Source of the DNA: Aquisalimonas lutea
Lineage (GTDB): Bacteria > Pseudomonadota > Gammaproteobacteria > Nitrococcales > Aquisalimonadaceae
Length of the DNA stretch: 64,000 nt
NCBI RefSeq assembly: GCF_030409225.1
Contig: NZ_JAUFPK010000007.1
Location: 113,169 to 177,168, forward strand
Direction of reading: 5' to 3'
Positions 16,944 through 27,416 of the stretch are shown in pieces (position 1 is the stretch's first letter; each line of letters starts with the position of its first letter). The notes below the pieces were generated by a model. The model worked only from the letters and a program-made list of their open reading frames with translations, did no database searches and was not told the DNA's origin. The position numbers and the translations under genes were made by a program.

Positions 16944-17714
16944 ATGAAACCGCGTATCAAGAACGCAACCCTTGTGATCACGCTCATGTTGGTTGCCCTT
17001 CAGGTCGGTGTCGCCCAAGACGACCCGCCGGACGTGCCGTTGCCCGGGTTCGACTCCGTCGAGGAGCAGCTTGAGGAGGGGATGCGCCTCTTCTACGAGG
17101 CGGAAACAATGAGTTGGCGCATGGGTATTGAACCTGACACGCAGGGCGAGCGGGCGTTTGAACTGTTCCGGCCGCTGGCGCAAGCCGGATGTGCGCAAGC
17201 CCAGTATATGTTGACCCGAATGATGTACGTGACAGACCCCCCGCAGTCCCAAGCATGGGCCCGCCGCGCGGCAGAACAGGGCCATGCCGGAGCCCAGATG
17301 CTGCTGGCGACTATGCTTGAACTAACGTCCTTAAAAGCGGAAGAAGCCTTAATGTGGGACCGGCGTGCGGCAGAGCAGGGAGAGGTTAACGCGATGTCGA
17401 GTGTGGGTTCGAACTACTATACAGGCCAGGCCGTTGAAATTGACTACGTTCAAGCCTACAAGTGGTACCTTCTCAGCATTCCGCGTGTTCCGCCGGATGA
17501 GTCTGGTTACACGTTGCCAGCTTTTGATCGGTCCCATATCAGAGACCTTCTTTCGAAGCTCGAAAGCAATATGACCGATGCCGAGGTCCAACGAGCTGAG
17601 AAGCTCGCACAGGAATGGGAAGAAGAACACGACGCGATACGCCATTTTCCGAATGATCCGGAGCCCCCGGTTCGGTTCTGGTACGATCGCATCGAGGGGG
17701 GCTGCGATCGGTGA
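16944..17714 (+). CDS. Secreted Sel1-repeat protein, copy 1
   Basis: A 256-aa protein with a signal peptide (MKPRIKNATLVITLMLVALQ, cleavage near GVAQ) and Sel1-like (SLR) repeats: AFELFRPLAQAGCAQAQYMLTRM, AWARRAAEQGHAGAQMLLATM, ALMWDRRAAEQGEVNAMSSV and a final AYKWYLL. SLR proteins are helical solenoids that bind other proteins, here in the periplasm. GGGAGGG precedes the ATG at 16944. A near-identical leader and a paralogue follow. The position beside PAAR and hcp-linked genes suggests a T6SS-related role such as immunity or adaptor, by inference only. Confidence 0.85.
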   Translation: MKPRIKNATLVITLMLVALQVGVAQDDPPDVPLPGFDSVEEQLEEGMRLFYEAETMSWRMGIEPDTQGERAFELFRPLAQAGCAQAQYMLTRMMYVTDPPQSQAWARRAAEQGHAGAQMLLATMLELTSLKAEEALMWDRRAAEQGEVNAMSSVGSNYYTGQAVEIDYVQAYKWYLLSIPRVPPDESGYTLPAFDRSHIRDLLSKLESNMTDAEVQRAEKLAQEWEEEHDAIRHFPNDPEPPVRFWYDRIEGGCDR

Positions 17715-17739
17715 GGGGTCGGCGATCGCGCCCCTTACC
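17709..17739. repeat. Stem-loop after sel1 copy 1
   Basis: GGTGAGGGG (17710-17718) pairs with CCCCTTACC (17731-17739) with one G-T pair. A matching stem, GGTGAGGG/CCCTCACC, follows copy 2 at 18586-18614. No T-run is present. Conservation in both copies suggests a role in transcript ending or stability. Confidence 0.5.
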
Positions 17740-17831
17740 GGGCGACGGCCCGATCATCAGGCGGATGGGACGAGGCCTGTCAGTCGCGAGTAATTGGAAA
17801 AGCCACACCCAGTGGGGAGGGACCCTCGCTC

Positions 17832-18590
17832 ATGAAACCGCTCATCAAGAACGCAACCCTTGTGACCACGCTCATGTTGGTTGGCCTTCAGGTCGGTGTC
17901 GCCCAGGACGACTCCCCGAACGTGCCGTTGCCCGGGTTCGACTCCGTCGAGGAGCAGCTGGAGGAGGCGATGCGCACGTTTCACGAGTCGGATCCGGACA
18001 ATTGGGCCTTTGAGCTCAAGGCTGGCTCGAAAGGAGAGGAGGCCTTGAACCTGTTTCGGCCGTTAGCGGAAAACGGGTGCGCTCAAGCGCAGTATATGCT
18101 GAGCCGGATGCTCTACGGGCGGGATGTCGATCGCGCCGCGTCCTGGGCCCGGCGGGCGGGCGAGCAGGGGCACGCAGTGGGACAGGCAACGATGGGGACG
18201 TATTCGGAAAGGATGGGCGAGTACGCCCAGGCACTGCACTGGTATCGACGGGCAGCCGAAGCCGGGCACGTTACGGCAATGTTCCGCGTAGCCGATTATT
18301 ACAAGCTGGGCCGTGTCGTCGAGAAAGACTACGTGCAGGCCTACAAGTGGTATAGCCTGACCATCCCGCGGGTGCCTCCCGATAGCAATCCCTCTGGATT
18401 TGACAGGTCGCATTATCAAGACCAGTTGGCGGAGCTGGAAGAGCAAATGACCGATGGAGAGGTGGCCCGCGCTGAGCGCCTCGTCGAGGAATGGGAGGCA
18501 GAGCATGACGAGGTTCACCACTTCCCTGACAATCCGGAGCCGCCCAAACGCCTCTGGTATGAACGCATCGAGGGAGGCTGCGATCGGTGA
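17832..18590 (+). CDS. Secreted Sel1-repeat protein, copy 2
   Basis: A 252-aa paralogue of the preceding gene with the same signal peptide type (MKPLIKNATLVTTLMLVGLQ) and Sel1 repeats (ALNLFRPLAENGCAQAQYMLSRM, SWARRAGEQGHAVGQATM, ALHWYRRAAEAGHVTAMFRV, QAYKWYSLTIPRVPPD). The ends of the two proteins are nearly identical (FPNDPEPP/FPDNPEPP...WY-RIEGGCDR). The middle, including the residue 50-75 stretch, has diverged. The divergence pattern fits retention for different partners. It converges on the unknown gene at 18630. Confidence 0.85.
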   Translation: MKPLIKNATLVTTLMLVGLQVGVAQDDSPNVPLPGFDSVEEQLEEAMRTFHESDPDNWAFELKAGSKGEEALNLFRPLAENGCAQAQYMLSRMLYGRDVDRAASWARRAGEQGHAVGQATMGTYSERMGEYAQALHWYRRAAEAGHVTAMFRVADYYKLGRVVEKDYVQAYKWYSLTIPRVPPDSNPSGFDRSHYQDQLAELEEQMTDGEVARAERLVEEWEAEHDEVHHFPDNPEPPKRLWYERIEGGCDR

Positions 18591-18629
18591 GGGCCGGCGA
18601 TCGCGCCCCTCACCGGGCGGCCCCGATCA

Positions 18630-19616
18630 TCAGGCGGATGAGGCCTGGGCCAGGTCGGCTTGCAGTTCCGTTCGAGTGTCGCCGAGCTGTGGTACCAGGT
18701 CGGCGGGCTCGCGGCTCGGCATGCGGTTGATGACCTGCGTCTCGCGAATCGGGGCGCCCTGGCTGTAATAGGTCACCTCTTTGACCTCCATCTTGTACGC
18801 CTGCTTCATCAGGTAGCGGGCGTGCTCCTGATCAGTGATGCGATCCCACTCGTACGTGGTGTAACCGAAGCCGCTGATCGTCGTACGCCAGACCTGATCG
18901 CCGGAGGCCGCGTACGCCAGCCGACGCTGGGTCCAATCCAAATGCCTGTTGGCTGGTGAGTTCCTGGCAATGAGCTCGATGCGTTCGGCAATGGGGTTAA
19001 AGGCGGCCCGAACCCGAGCCTCAACCATGTCCTTGTCGGTCTCGATGAGTCCCGCCTTGTCAATGAGGCGGCGCATCCTCGCTTCAGTTTCCGCTATCTG
19101 GTCCGTTGGTCGGGAGACCGTCGCCTCCGCTTCGCGAACCATGGCGTCGCGCAGCAGCTGGTAGAGCTCAGGGTCCAGATGACTCCCGGCGGTGCCGGTC
19201 GCATCGACGGAATCGCTGGCCGCGTTATAGATCTCGGCGGTGAACTCGCCGAACTGCCTGTTCAAGCGTTGATTGACGTCACGAATATCGGCAGCGTGTT
19301 GGCGTGCGAACTCCGCCTGGGCTTTGCTGATCAGGAAGATCGGTAACGCCGCCCGGGACAACCCGCCGCGGAGCAGATTGGCCGTGGTTGTCGCGAGATC
19401 GGGTTGTACATGGGGGTAGAGGTTATTCACCAGATTAAAGCCGAAGGCCAGCCCGACCTCGCCCCCCGGGTCGGGCGTTGGTACTTGTGGTGGTTGGAGC
19501 TCATCGAGAGCGTCGGACAATAGTGAAAGCCATTCGTGCTGCTTCTGCAAAATGATGCGATGGGCCATGGCTTCGAGGTCGGCGGATGCTTGCTCGTCGT
19601 TGCATGAATCGGCCAT
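18630..19616 (-). CDS. Unknown helical protein downstream of hcp (candidate T6SS cargo)
   Basis: A 328-aa protein I do not recognise. It is mostly helical; a hydrophobic segment (GLSRAALPIFLISKAQ, about residue 87-102) is weak for a membrane span. There is no signal peptide. An aromatic-rich stretch (GFGYTTYEWDRITDQEHARYL) lies at about residues 248-268. It has a strong AAGGAGGGAGG ribosome site. It is the last gene of the minus-strand T6SS operon, directly after hcp and a stem-loop, the position often occupied by Hcp-dependent effectors or accessory proteins. Two secreted Sel1 proteins converge on it. Effector function is only an inference. Confidence 0.7.
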   Translation of the reverse strand: MADSCNDEQASADLEAMAHRIILQKQHEWLSLLSDALDELQPPQVPTPDPGGEVGLAFGFNLVNNLYPHVQPDLATTTANLLRGGLSRAALPIFLISKAQAEFARQHAADIRDVNQRLNRQFGEFTAEIYNAASDSVDATGTAGSHLDPELYQLLRDAMVREAEATVSRPTDQIAETEARMRRLIDKAGLIETDKDMVEARVRAAFNPIAERIELIARNSPANRHLDWTQRRLAYAASGDQVWRTTISGFGYTTYEWDRITDQEHARYLMKQAYKMEVKEVTYYSQGAPIRETQVINRMPSREPADLVPQLGDTRTELQADLAQASSA

Positions 19617-19660
19617 GCCTCCCTCCTTGGTATTGCTCCTGAAGACTAATTGGAATGGGA

Positions 19661-19686
19661 TAACGGATGCCGAGCGGCATCCGTTA
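19661..19686 (-). repeat. Strong stem-loop between hcp and the next gene
   Basis: TAACGGATGCC-GAGC-GGCATCCGTTA is a perfect 11-bp stem with a 4-nt loop, 24 nt after the hcp stop on the minus strand. No U-run follows in that direction (TCCCATTCC). It probably protects the abundant hcp message or partially terminates, lowering expression of the distal gene. Confidence 0.6.
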
Positions 19687-19709
19687 CCCGTGAAGCGGGC
19701 GTACCGCCC

Positions 19710-20198
19710 TTACGCCTTCTCGTTGGTGGTCGTATCGAAGCCGACCGCGACGGAGGCTTCGGCGTTGCCGTCGTCGTCGTAGGGCGTGTACTTCAGCTCG
19801 ACCTTCTGGAAACTGATCGTGATCGATTCCTTGGGACGGTCGTCGCTTTGTGACCCGGCGTTGACGGTGTAGTGGCTGATCAACGCGTTCTTCAGCGTGT
19901 ACTCCATGTAGGTGTCGGTACCGCTGCCGGTGCCCGTTTTGCACAGATGGATCACCGCGTCCTTGCCCTTGCCGCAGCAGGACTCCATGAAAATGTCCGG
20001 CGTGGCCTTGTCCATGCGGCGGGTGAGGGTGAGGTCGGTGATCTCGGCGTTGGCCGACTCGCGGTCCTTGGCCGTTGCGGTGTTGGAGGTGATGTTGCGG
20101 CGGACGCCCCAGGAGAGCTGATCGACGTCGATCCAGTCCTGGTGGTTCTTGTCCGTGGCTTCACCCTTGAGACCGTCGTAGTTCATGAAAATGGACAT
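19710..20198 (-). CDS. hcp: T6SS tube protein Hcp (TssD)
   Basis: A 162-aa Hcp1-family protein, the usual length. It starts MSIFMNYDGLKGEATDKNHQDWIDVDQLSWG and has the family phrases on internal strands (DLTLTRRMDKATPDIFM, ITISFQKVELKYTPYD). Hexameric rings stack into the inner tube expelled by sheath contraction, and each ring lumen can carry small effectors. AGAGGAAG precedes the ATG. It follows clpV with a 262-bp spacer in which I see no gene, so it may have its own promoter. Confidence 0.95.
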   Translation of the reverse strand: MSIFMNYDGLKGEATDKNHQDWIDVDQLSWGVRRNITSNTATAKDRESANAEITDLTLTRRMDKATPDIFMESCCGKGKDAVIHLCKTGTGSGTDTYMEYTLKNALISHYTVNAGSQSDDRPKESITISFQKVELKYTPYDDDGNAEASVAVGFDTTTNEKA

Positions 20199-20460
20199 AA
20201 CTTCCTCTTTACGTTTATCCGTTGATGAGTCATTTCAGGATGGGCTGGAAAGCCCTCGGGTACGCGCACCCGTTGGTTGATCTGTGAAATCCCTTCTTCG
20301 CGTCTCCTTTCACCTCCTTTCCATTGCTCTCTGTTGCGGTCTCCGTCGCCGACGGGGCCGGCGATGCCCTGCCACCGGGCGTTTGAAGCCGGGTCGCCCG
20401 GGTATCCGGTGGTGCGGGGGCGCGACGTGGGAGCTCTCGCGGCCGCACGGGTGTTGTCCG

Positions 20461-23163
<2,703 letters not shown>

Positions 23164-23220
23164 TTCCCGTCGTACCTCGTCCGTCGGGGTGTCCTCGCGT
23201 GGAGCACCGTTGCTGATTGC

Positions 23221-24255
23221 CTAGGCCACTGCCGGCTTGAGCTCGAATCGCGCCTCCATCGGGCGGTCCGGATCGGAGCGCAACCAGGTCGTGCGTGCGC
23301 AGCGCACGCCCCGGCCGAGCCGGCGTGACGCTTCTCCGGCGTGAATGGTGAAGCGCAACTCGATGTTCATGTGACTGGGCAGATAGCCCTGGATGAGCCG
23401 GCACATGGCCTTGTGGCGGTCCGTGCCGGGAAGCAGCGCCTCGTATTCGGCCAGCTCCATGGGGCCGATATGAATGCGGATCTTGCTCTGTAGGTCCCAG
23501 ACCCGGTTGCCGATGAGCACGCCGTCGCCGAGCCGGTTGTGTTGTCCCTGCCGGTTGCCGCCGATGCGTGTTTGACTGTCCATGCCTACCGGGAGCCACT
23601 GGCCGACGAATGACTCCACTCGGCAGTCATAGCCCAGGTAGTCACGGAGAATAGCCGCCATGCCGCTCGGCGAGCGCGTCTGCCGCGCGAAGTGGCCGGC
23701 ATAATAGCGGCGCGGCTCATCCCGCCGCCCCGCGGGCTGTCCCGAAAAGGCGTCCACTGCACGAGTGAACGAGTCCCTCTCCCTGGAGTCGGTGCGCTCG
23801 TACTGGATCGGCAGGCGGTGCTTGCTCCACGCCCGGTAGTACAAAGCGACGAGGCGGTGATTGAAGAGGTCGAGGAAATCCGCAAGCGCGGTGTCGCGCT
23901 CTTTCAGCCGCTGTCGAACGACAACGTTGTAGTGCGCGGGCAAGGCTCCGGTGGGGCCGGTCAGGCCGAGGAAGTTCACCCGCATCTCGTGCTCGGGCCC
24001 ACGGTCCGCCTTGCGCGGGCGCAGGGACTCCACGGCTCGGGCTGGAAACGCTGCCTCGTTGCTGCCGCGGAAGCGCACCGGCTCCCGGGACGGTGGACCG
24101 TCACCGCCGACCGGTGCCGTCTCGTGACGCCCCTGGGCGAGCTCGAGGCGTCGTTCCAGAGCGCGCACAAGCTGGTAGAAGTCGTCGCACCGATGCCCGG
24201 GACCGCCGAACGCGGCGCTTAAATCAGGCGTTGACTGCCGCTGCGCGGTGGCCAT
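23221..24255 (-). CDS. tssG: T6SS baseplate subunit TssG
   Basis: A 344-aa TssG/ImpH/VasB family protein, of typical length. Recognisable family segments include EMRVNFLGLTGPTGALPAHY near residues 89-108 and the late IGPMELAEYEALLPGTDRH. TssG forms, with two TssF and TssE, the wedge of the baseplate around VgrG. The start overlaps the 3' end of tssF by 37 nt, which suggests coupled translation. GGGAGGG lies 7 nt before the ATG. Confidence 0.94.
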   Translation of the reverse strand: MATAQRQSTPDLSAAFGGPGHRCDDFYQLVRALERRLELAQGRHETAPVGGDGPPSREPVRFRGSNEAAFPARAVESLRPRKADRGPEHEMRVNFLGLTGPTGALPAHYNVVVRQRLKERDTALADFLDLFNHRLVALYYRAWSKHRLPIQYERTDSRERDSFTRAVDAFSGQPAGRRDEPRRYYAGHFARQTRSPSGMAAILRDYLGYDCRVESFVGQWLPVGMDSQTRIGGNRQGQHNRLGDGVLIGNRVWDLQSKIRIHIGPMELAEYEALLPGTDRHKAMCRLIQGYLPSHMNIELRFTIHAGEASRRLGRGVRCARTTWLRSDPDRPMEARFELKPAVA

Positions 24256-26045
24256 GTCATTACCCTCCCAGCTCTTTGCCGGCTCGTGATCTGGAGCTGA
24301 ACGAACGTGTTGATCGTGCAGTGCTGCGCCAGGAACTCGCTCAGCACGGCTCCGAACAGGAACAGCCCCGCTCCGCTGAAGCGGTTCTCGTTGACCTCGA
24401 TCCGGATGCGGGTGCCCTGGCAGATGGCGACGCGGCCGCTGCGGGCGATGCGTTCCGTGGTGACCTCGGAGCGGAGGTCGACGAGGCTCTCGACGATCGC
24501 CTGGTTCTCGGGGGCCTCGCGGAAGTCGTGCAACCGCAGCGTTTCCTTGAGTGCCTGGAGGCCGTCCTCGCCCGTGAAATGCTGGAGCGTGAGCTGAGTG
24601 ACGAGTTGCCAGCGGCTGGCGTCATCCAGGCGCGGCTGCAGGCTCATGGTCGGTGGCGTCGTGCAGCGCACCGACAACCCGGCTCCGCCCCGCAGGAACT
24701 GGAACCGGGGCGCGTCGGGCCCGAACGGGAGCCGATCGGGCAGGTCGCGGTTGGTGCACAAGGCGTCGGCACGAATGAGCCAGTCGCTGTCCGGGGCGGT
24801 CAGGCGGAAGTCCCGATCCACCAGCGACAGATAGGTATCGACCCCGCGACTGCGCCGGCCGTTGTGGTGATGGCTAATCTCCCGGCGCGCATGCCAGTAC
24901 CGCGGCGTGGTGGTGCCGGATTGGTTGCGGTGGGCACCGTAGAACGGCTGCAAGGGCACCGTCCGGCCGCCGCCGTCGCAGGCGTCCACCCTTTGCAGCG
25001 TGTGAATATCCGCCGATTCCTGTTGCGAAGCGTCGACGCAGAGCCGGACCTCTTGTTCGAGCTCGCTCGCAGCCAGCGGTTCCATGGTCGCGTGGAACAG
25101 GTTGACGATGGGGGTGCAGCCGAGCAGCAGGCTCTGCGCGTTGACCCCCTGAACCAGCTCCGAGTGGCTGCGCGCGAAGTAGATGAACAGCATCGCCTTG
25201 TCGCTTAAGCGCGACCAGGCATGACCGATGTCATCGAGCTCCACGAAGAGGAACTTCTCAGGGAAGGAAAAATACTCCATGAGTAACCGGTTCCCGTGTG
25301 AGCTCCTGCCGTCGCAGGGCAGCACGGCTGCGTCCTCGTCCAGGCCAACGGGGCGCAGCCGATCAGCGGGCACAAAGACCGGTTCCGGGTCGTGGGGATG
25401 TGCCGCGATGGCGATGCCGGTGGTCTCGTTGAGAAGGAACTCGTAGAGCCGGTTCGAGAACTGCGGCTGGCCGTGCAGGTGGAAGCGCAGTCGCTGGGGG
25501 GCTGCCTCCGCCAGGGTGGTCTCCGCACGGGCACGGAGGGTAACCCGCAGAACGGCCTGGACCCCGCGGTGGCGCTCGGGTTCCGGCAGCGACGGGGCCT
25601 CGAAAGGTTGCGCGCGGAACTCGGCCTGTTCCAGGTCCACAGGGAGGATGTCCGTATCAAAAGCCGTACGAAAGTAGCACGTGCCGGCGGGGTTGGAGTC
25701 CGTGTACAGGCTGGTGCCCGCCGGTATCTGCATGACCTCCGAGCGCCCGGGCTGCAGCGCCAGACGCGCGATGCTCATGGACGGGACCGGCGCGTGGTAG
25801 TCCGGGTAGAGCAGGCCCATCAGGGCCTCGGTGAGCTCGGGGAATTCATCGTCGAGCTTGTAGCGGACGCGCGCGGTCAGGAAGGCGAAGGACTCGATCA
25901 ATCGCGAGACGTGGGGGTCCTCCACGGTGTCACCGTCCAGGCGGAGCCTGCCGGCGATCTTCGGGTGGCTCTCGGCGAACTCCGCGCCCATTTGACGGAT
26001 GTAGGCGAGCTCCCGGTTGTAGTACGACAGCAGGCTGTCATCCAT
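24219..26045 (-). CDS. tssF: T6SS baseplate subunit TssF
   Basis: A 608-aa TssF/ImpG/VasA family protein. The N-terminus MDDSLLSYYNRELAYIRQMG with EFAESHPKIAGRL is diagnostic for the family, as is DPHVSRLIESFAFLTARV. It is the major wedge protein of the baseplate. Start: AGGAGGT precedes the ATG at 26045; the open frame continues upstream antisense-like through tssE but has no family similarity there. It overlaps tssE by 8 nt and tssG by 37 nt. Confidence 0.95.
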   Translation of the reverse strand: MDDSLLSYYNRELAYIRQMGAEFAESHPKIAGRLRLDGDTVEDPHVSRLIESFAFLTARVRYKLDDEFPELTEALMGLLYPDYHAPVPSMSIARLALQPGRSEVMQIPAGTSLYTDSNPAGTCYFRTAFDTDILPVDLEQAEFRAQPFEAPSLPEPERHRGVQAVLRVTLRARAETTLAEAAPQRLRFHLHGQPQFSNRLYEFLLNETTGIAIAAHPHDPEPVFVPADRLRPVGLDEDAAVLPCDGRSSHGNRLLMEYFSFPEKFLFVELDDIGHAWSRLSDKAMLFIYFARSHSELVQGVNAQSLLLGCTPIVNLFHATMEPLAASELEQEVRLCVDASQQESADIHTLQRVDACDGGGRTVPLQPFYGAHRNQSGTTTPRYWHARREISHHHNGRRSRGVDTYLSLVDRDFRLTAPDSDWLIRADALCTNRDLPDRLPFGPDAPRFQFLRGGAGLSVRCTTPPTMSLQPRLDDASRWQLVTQLTLQHFTGEDGLQALKETLRLHDFREAPENQAIVESLVDLRSEVTTERIARSGRVAICQGTRIRIEVNENRFSGAGLFLFGAVLSEFLAQHCTINTFVQLQITSRQRAGRVMTWPPRSGSQRLI

Positions 26046-26535
26046 CGCGGACCTCCTTGAGTCGCACGAGGCGATCCGTCGCGTGCACCTGTGACTCGTA
26101 GCGCAGCGGCACCGGATCGGGCTCCACGAGGAGCGTGGCGGTGATCTTGAGGTGCAGAGTACGATCCGCTTCGTCACCGGTCGGCACGGTCTCGACCCGC
26201 GTCTGCCGGAAACGCGGCTCATAACGTGCGATGGTTCGCTGGATGCGTGCGCGGAACGCCTCGCGCTCTTCCGGGGCACCCAGCACCACCGAGCTGAAGT
26301 CCGGTAAACCGTAATGAACGACCGAGGTGGCGAGCTCGGGGTAGGTTCCCAGCGGCACGGTCTGCACGATCCGGGTATTGAGAAGATTCTCCAGGTCTCG
26401 GCGCACGCCGGCACGCAGTACTTCGAGGCGCGTCCCCGGGGATCGCACCGACTCATGCTCACGGTCCGGTTCAGCGTCGATGAGCCGGTCCAGCAGTGAC
26501 GGCAGGACCGCTTCACGGGAACGGCTACGGTTCAT
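26038..26535 (-). CDS. tssE: T6SS baseplate subunit TssE (gp25-like)
   Basis: A 165-aa gp25/lysozyme-like baseplate protein (TssE/ImpF). The family region is present: LRAGVRRDLENLLNTR, YPELATSVVHYGLPDFSS, and a late RTIARYEPRF segment. Like phage T4 gp25 it joins the wedge to the first sheath ring and has no lysozyme activity. It sits between tagJ and tssF as in 'imp' clusters, overlapping tssF by 8 nt. Confidence 0.93.
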   Translation of the reverse strand: MNRSRSREAVLPSLLDRLIDAEPDREHESVRSPGTRLEVLRAGVRRDLENLLNTRIVQTVPLGTYPELATSVVHYGLPDFSSVVLGAPEEREAFRARIQRTIARYEPRFRQTRVETVPTGDEADRTLHLKITATLLVEPDPVPLRYESQVHATDRLVRLKEVRDG

Positions 26536-26568
26536 TGCGGCTCCCTCTTCGCCGGGGATTCCATCCCT

Positions 26569-27393
26569 TCAAGAGCTTGTCTCCGTGCCGGCGGCTGCCG
26601 GTTCTCCGATGTCCGTCGGGCCTTCCACGGCGTCGATCTCGCCGAGAGGCACCACGCTGTCACCGGCCAGCCAGCAGCGCTGGCCCAGGCCGATCACGAC
26701 TCCGTCGCGGTCCTGCCAGTCCGTGCGGCGGCCGAGCAGGCACGCCTCGTCGTCCGTTGCGGTCGGGTAGATGATCGGTATGTAGACACGGCCGCTGAAG
26801 CCGTCACGAAGCGTGAGTTGGGCGGGCCGCCAGGCAGCCTCGAGCGGTCGTCGTCGAGGCACGAGATTCAGCGAGGCGACATCCGCCACGTCGACCCACA
26901 GGTATTGGCCCTGGGTGGTCATGACGTCGAGAATCCCGGCCATCCGGTCATCGAGCTCGCGGACGTCGGTGACCGGGGTACCGTCGACGATCGCCCGCCA
27001 GGGCACGCGTTCCATCTCCAGCCCGTGGTAACGTTCCGCGCTGTCCGCCTCGTCTTCGCGCCACGCGAGCAGTGCCTCCAGCAGGCCGCGGATTCGCTGC
27101 GTCGCAGGGCCCGTCAGCTCCGGGGTGGCACCGTGCTCGAAGACATCAGCGCGTGCGCGGGCGGCGTGAAGGAGGCCGCGCCAGGCGGCAATCTCCTCGT
27201 GTCGGTCCGGGCTGAAGTCGGCGAGAGTGGCCAGTTGCCGGTCTGCCCGCTCGAATTCACCCCGGAGGCACAACAGTTCCGCCAGAAGACTGCGTGCGGA
27301 CGTGTCGGCGGGATCGCCCCGCAGGGTGGCCGTTGCCGCGTCAATGGCTTCTGCCAGGCGACCTGCGCGAAAGTGGTCCAGGCTCGTTGTCAT
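26569..27393 (-). CDS. tagJ: T6SS accessory protein TagJ/ImpE
   Basis: A 274-aa ImpE/SciE-family protein. The N-terminal half is a TPR-like helical region (LAEAIDAATATLRGDPADTSARSLLAELLCLRGEFERAD). The C-terminal half carries the ImpE domain (GQYLWVDVADVASLNLVPRRRPLEAAWRPA...). TagJ binds the N-terminus of TssB and may tune sheath disassembly; it occurs in a subset of T6SS clusters. Its position between impD and tssE repeats the Rhizobium imp order. Confidence 0.9.
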   Translation of the reverse strand: MTTSLDHFRAGRLAEAIDAATATLRGDPADTSARSLLAELLCLRGEFERADRQLATLADFSPDRHEEIAAWRGLLHAARARADVFEHGATPELTGPATQRIRGLLEALLAWREDEADSAERYHGLEMERVPWRAIVDGTPVTDVRELDDRMAGILDVMTTQGQYLWVDVADVASLNLVPRRRPLEAAWRPAQLTLRDGFSGRVYIPIIYPTATDDEACLLGRRTDWQDRDGVVIGLGQRCWLAGDSVVPLGEIDAVEGPTDIGEPAAAGTETSS

Positions 27394-27416
27394 ATCGTGT
27401 CGTCCCTCGCTTGGCG

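Larger units (their letters stand above)
16898..18645. repeat. Tandem duplication of a sel1-gene unit (about 888-bp period)
   Basis: Two direct copies begin with the same sequence (GCGAGTAATTGGAAAAGCCA at 16898 and 17786). They share the leader, ribosome site, signal peptide codons and gene order, and each ends with a GGTGAGGG...CCCTTACC/CCCTCACC stem-loop followed by GATCATCAGGCGGATG. In the second copy this last motif is the 3' end of the convergent gene at 18630. The first copy therefore carries a duplicated scrap of that neighbour. Leaders are nearly identical while the gene middles have diverged. Confidence 0.85.

Noticed and set aside
18630-20198. Insertion sequence or transposase near hcp and the Sel1 duplication
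   Set aside because: No transposase-like frame or terminal inverted repeats flank the duplicated unit. Simple unequal recombination explains it.
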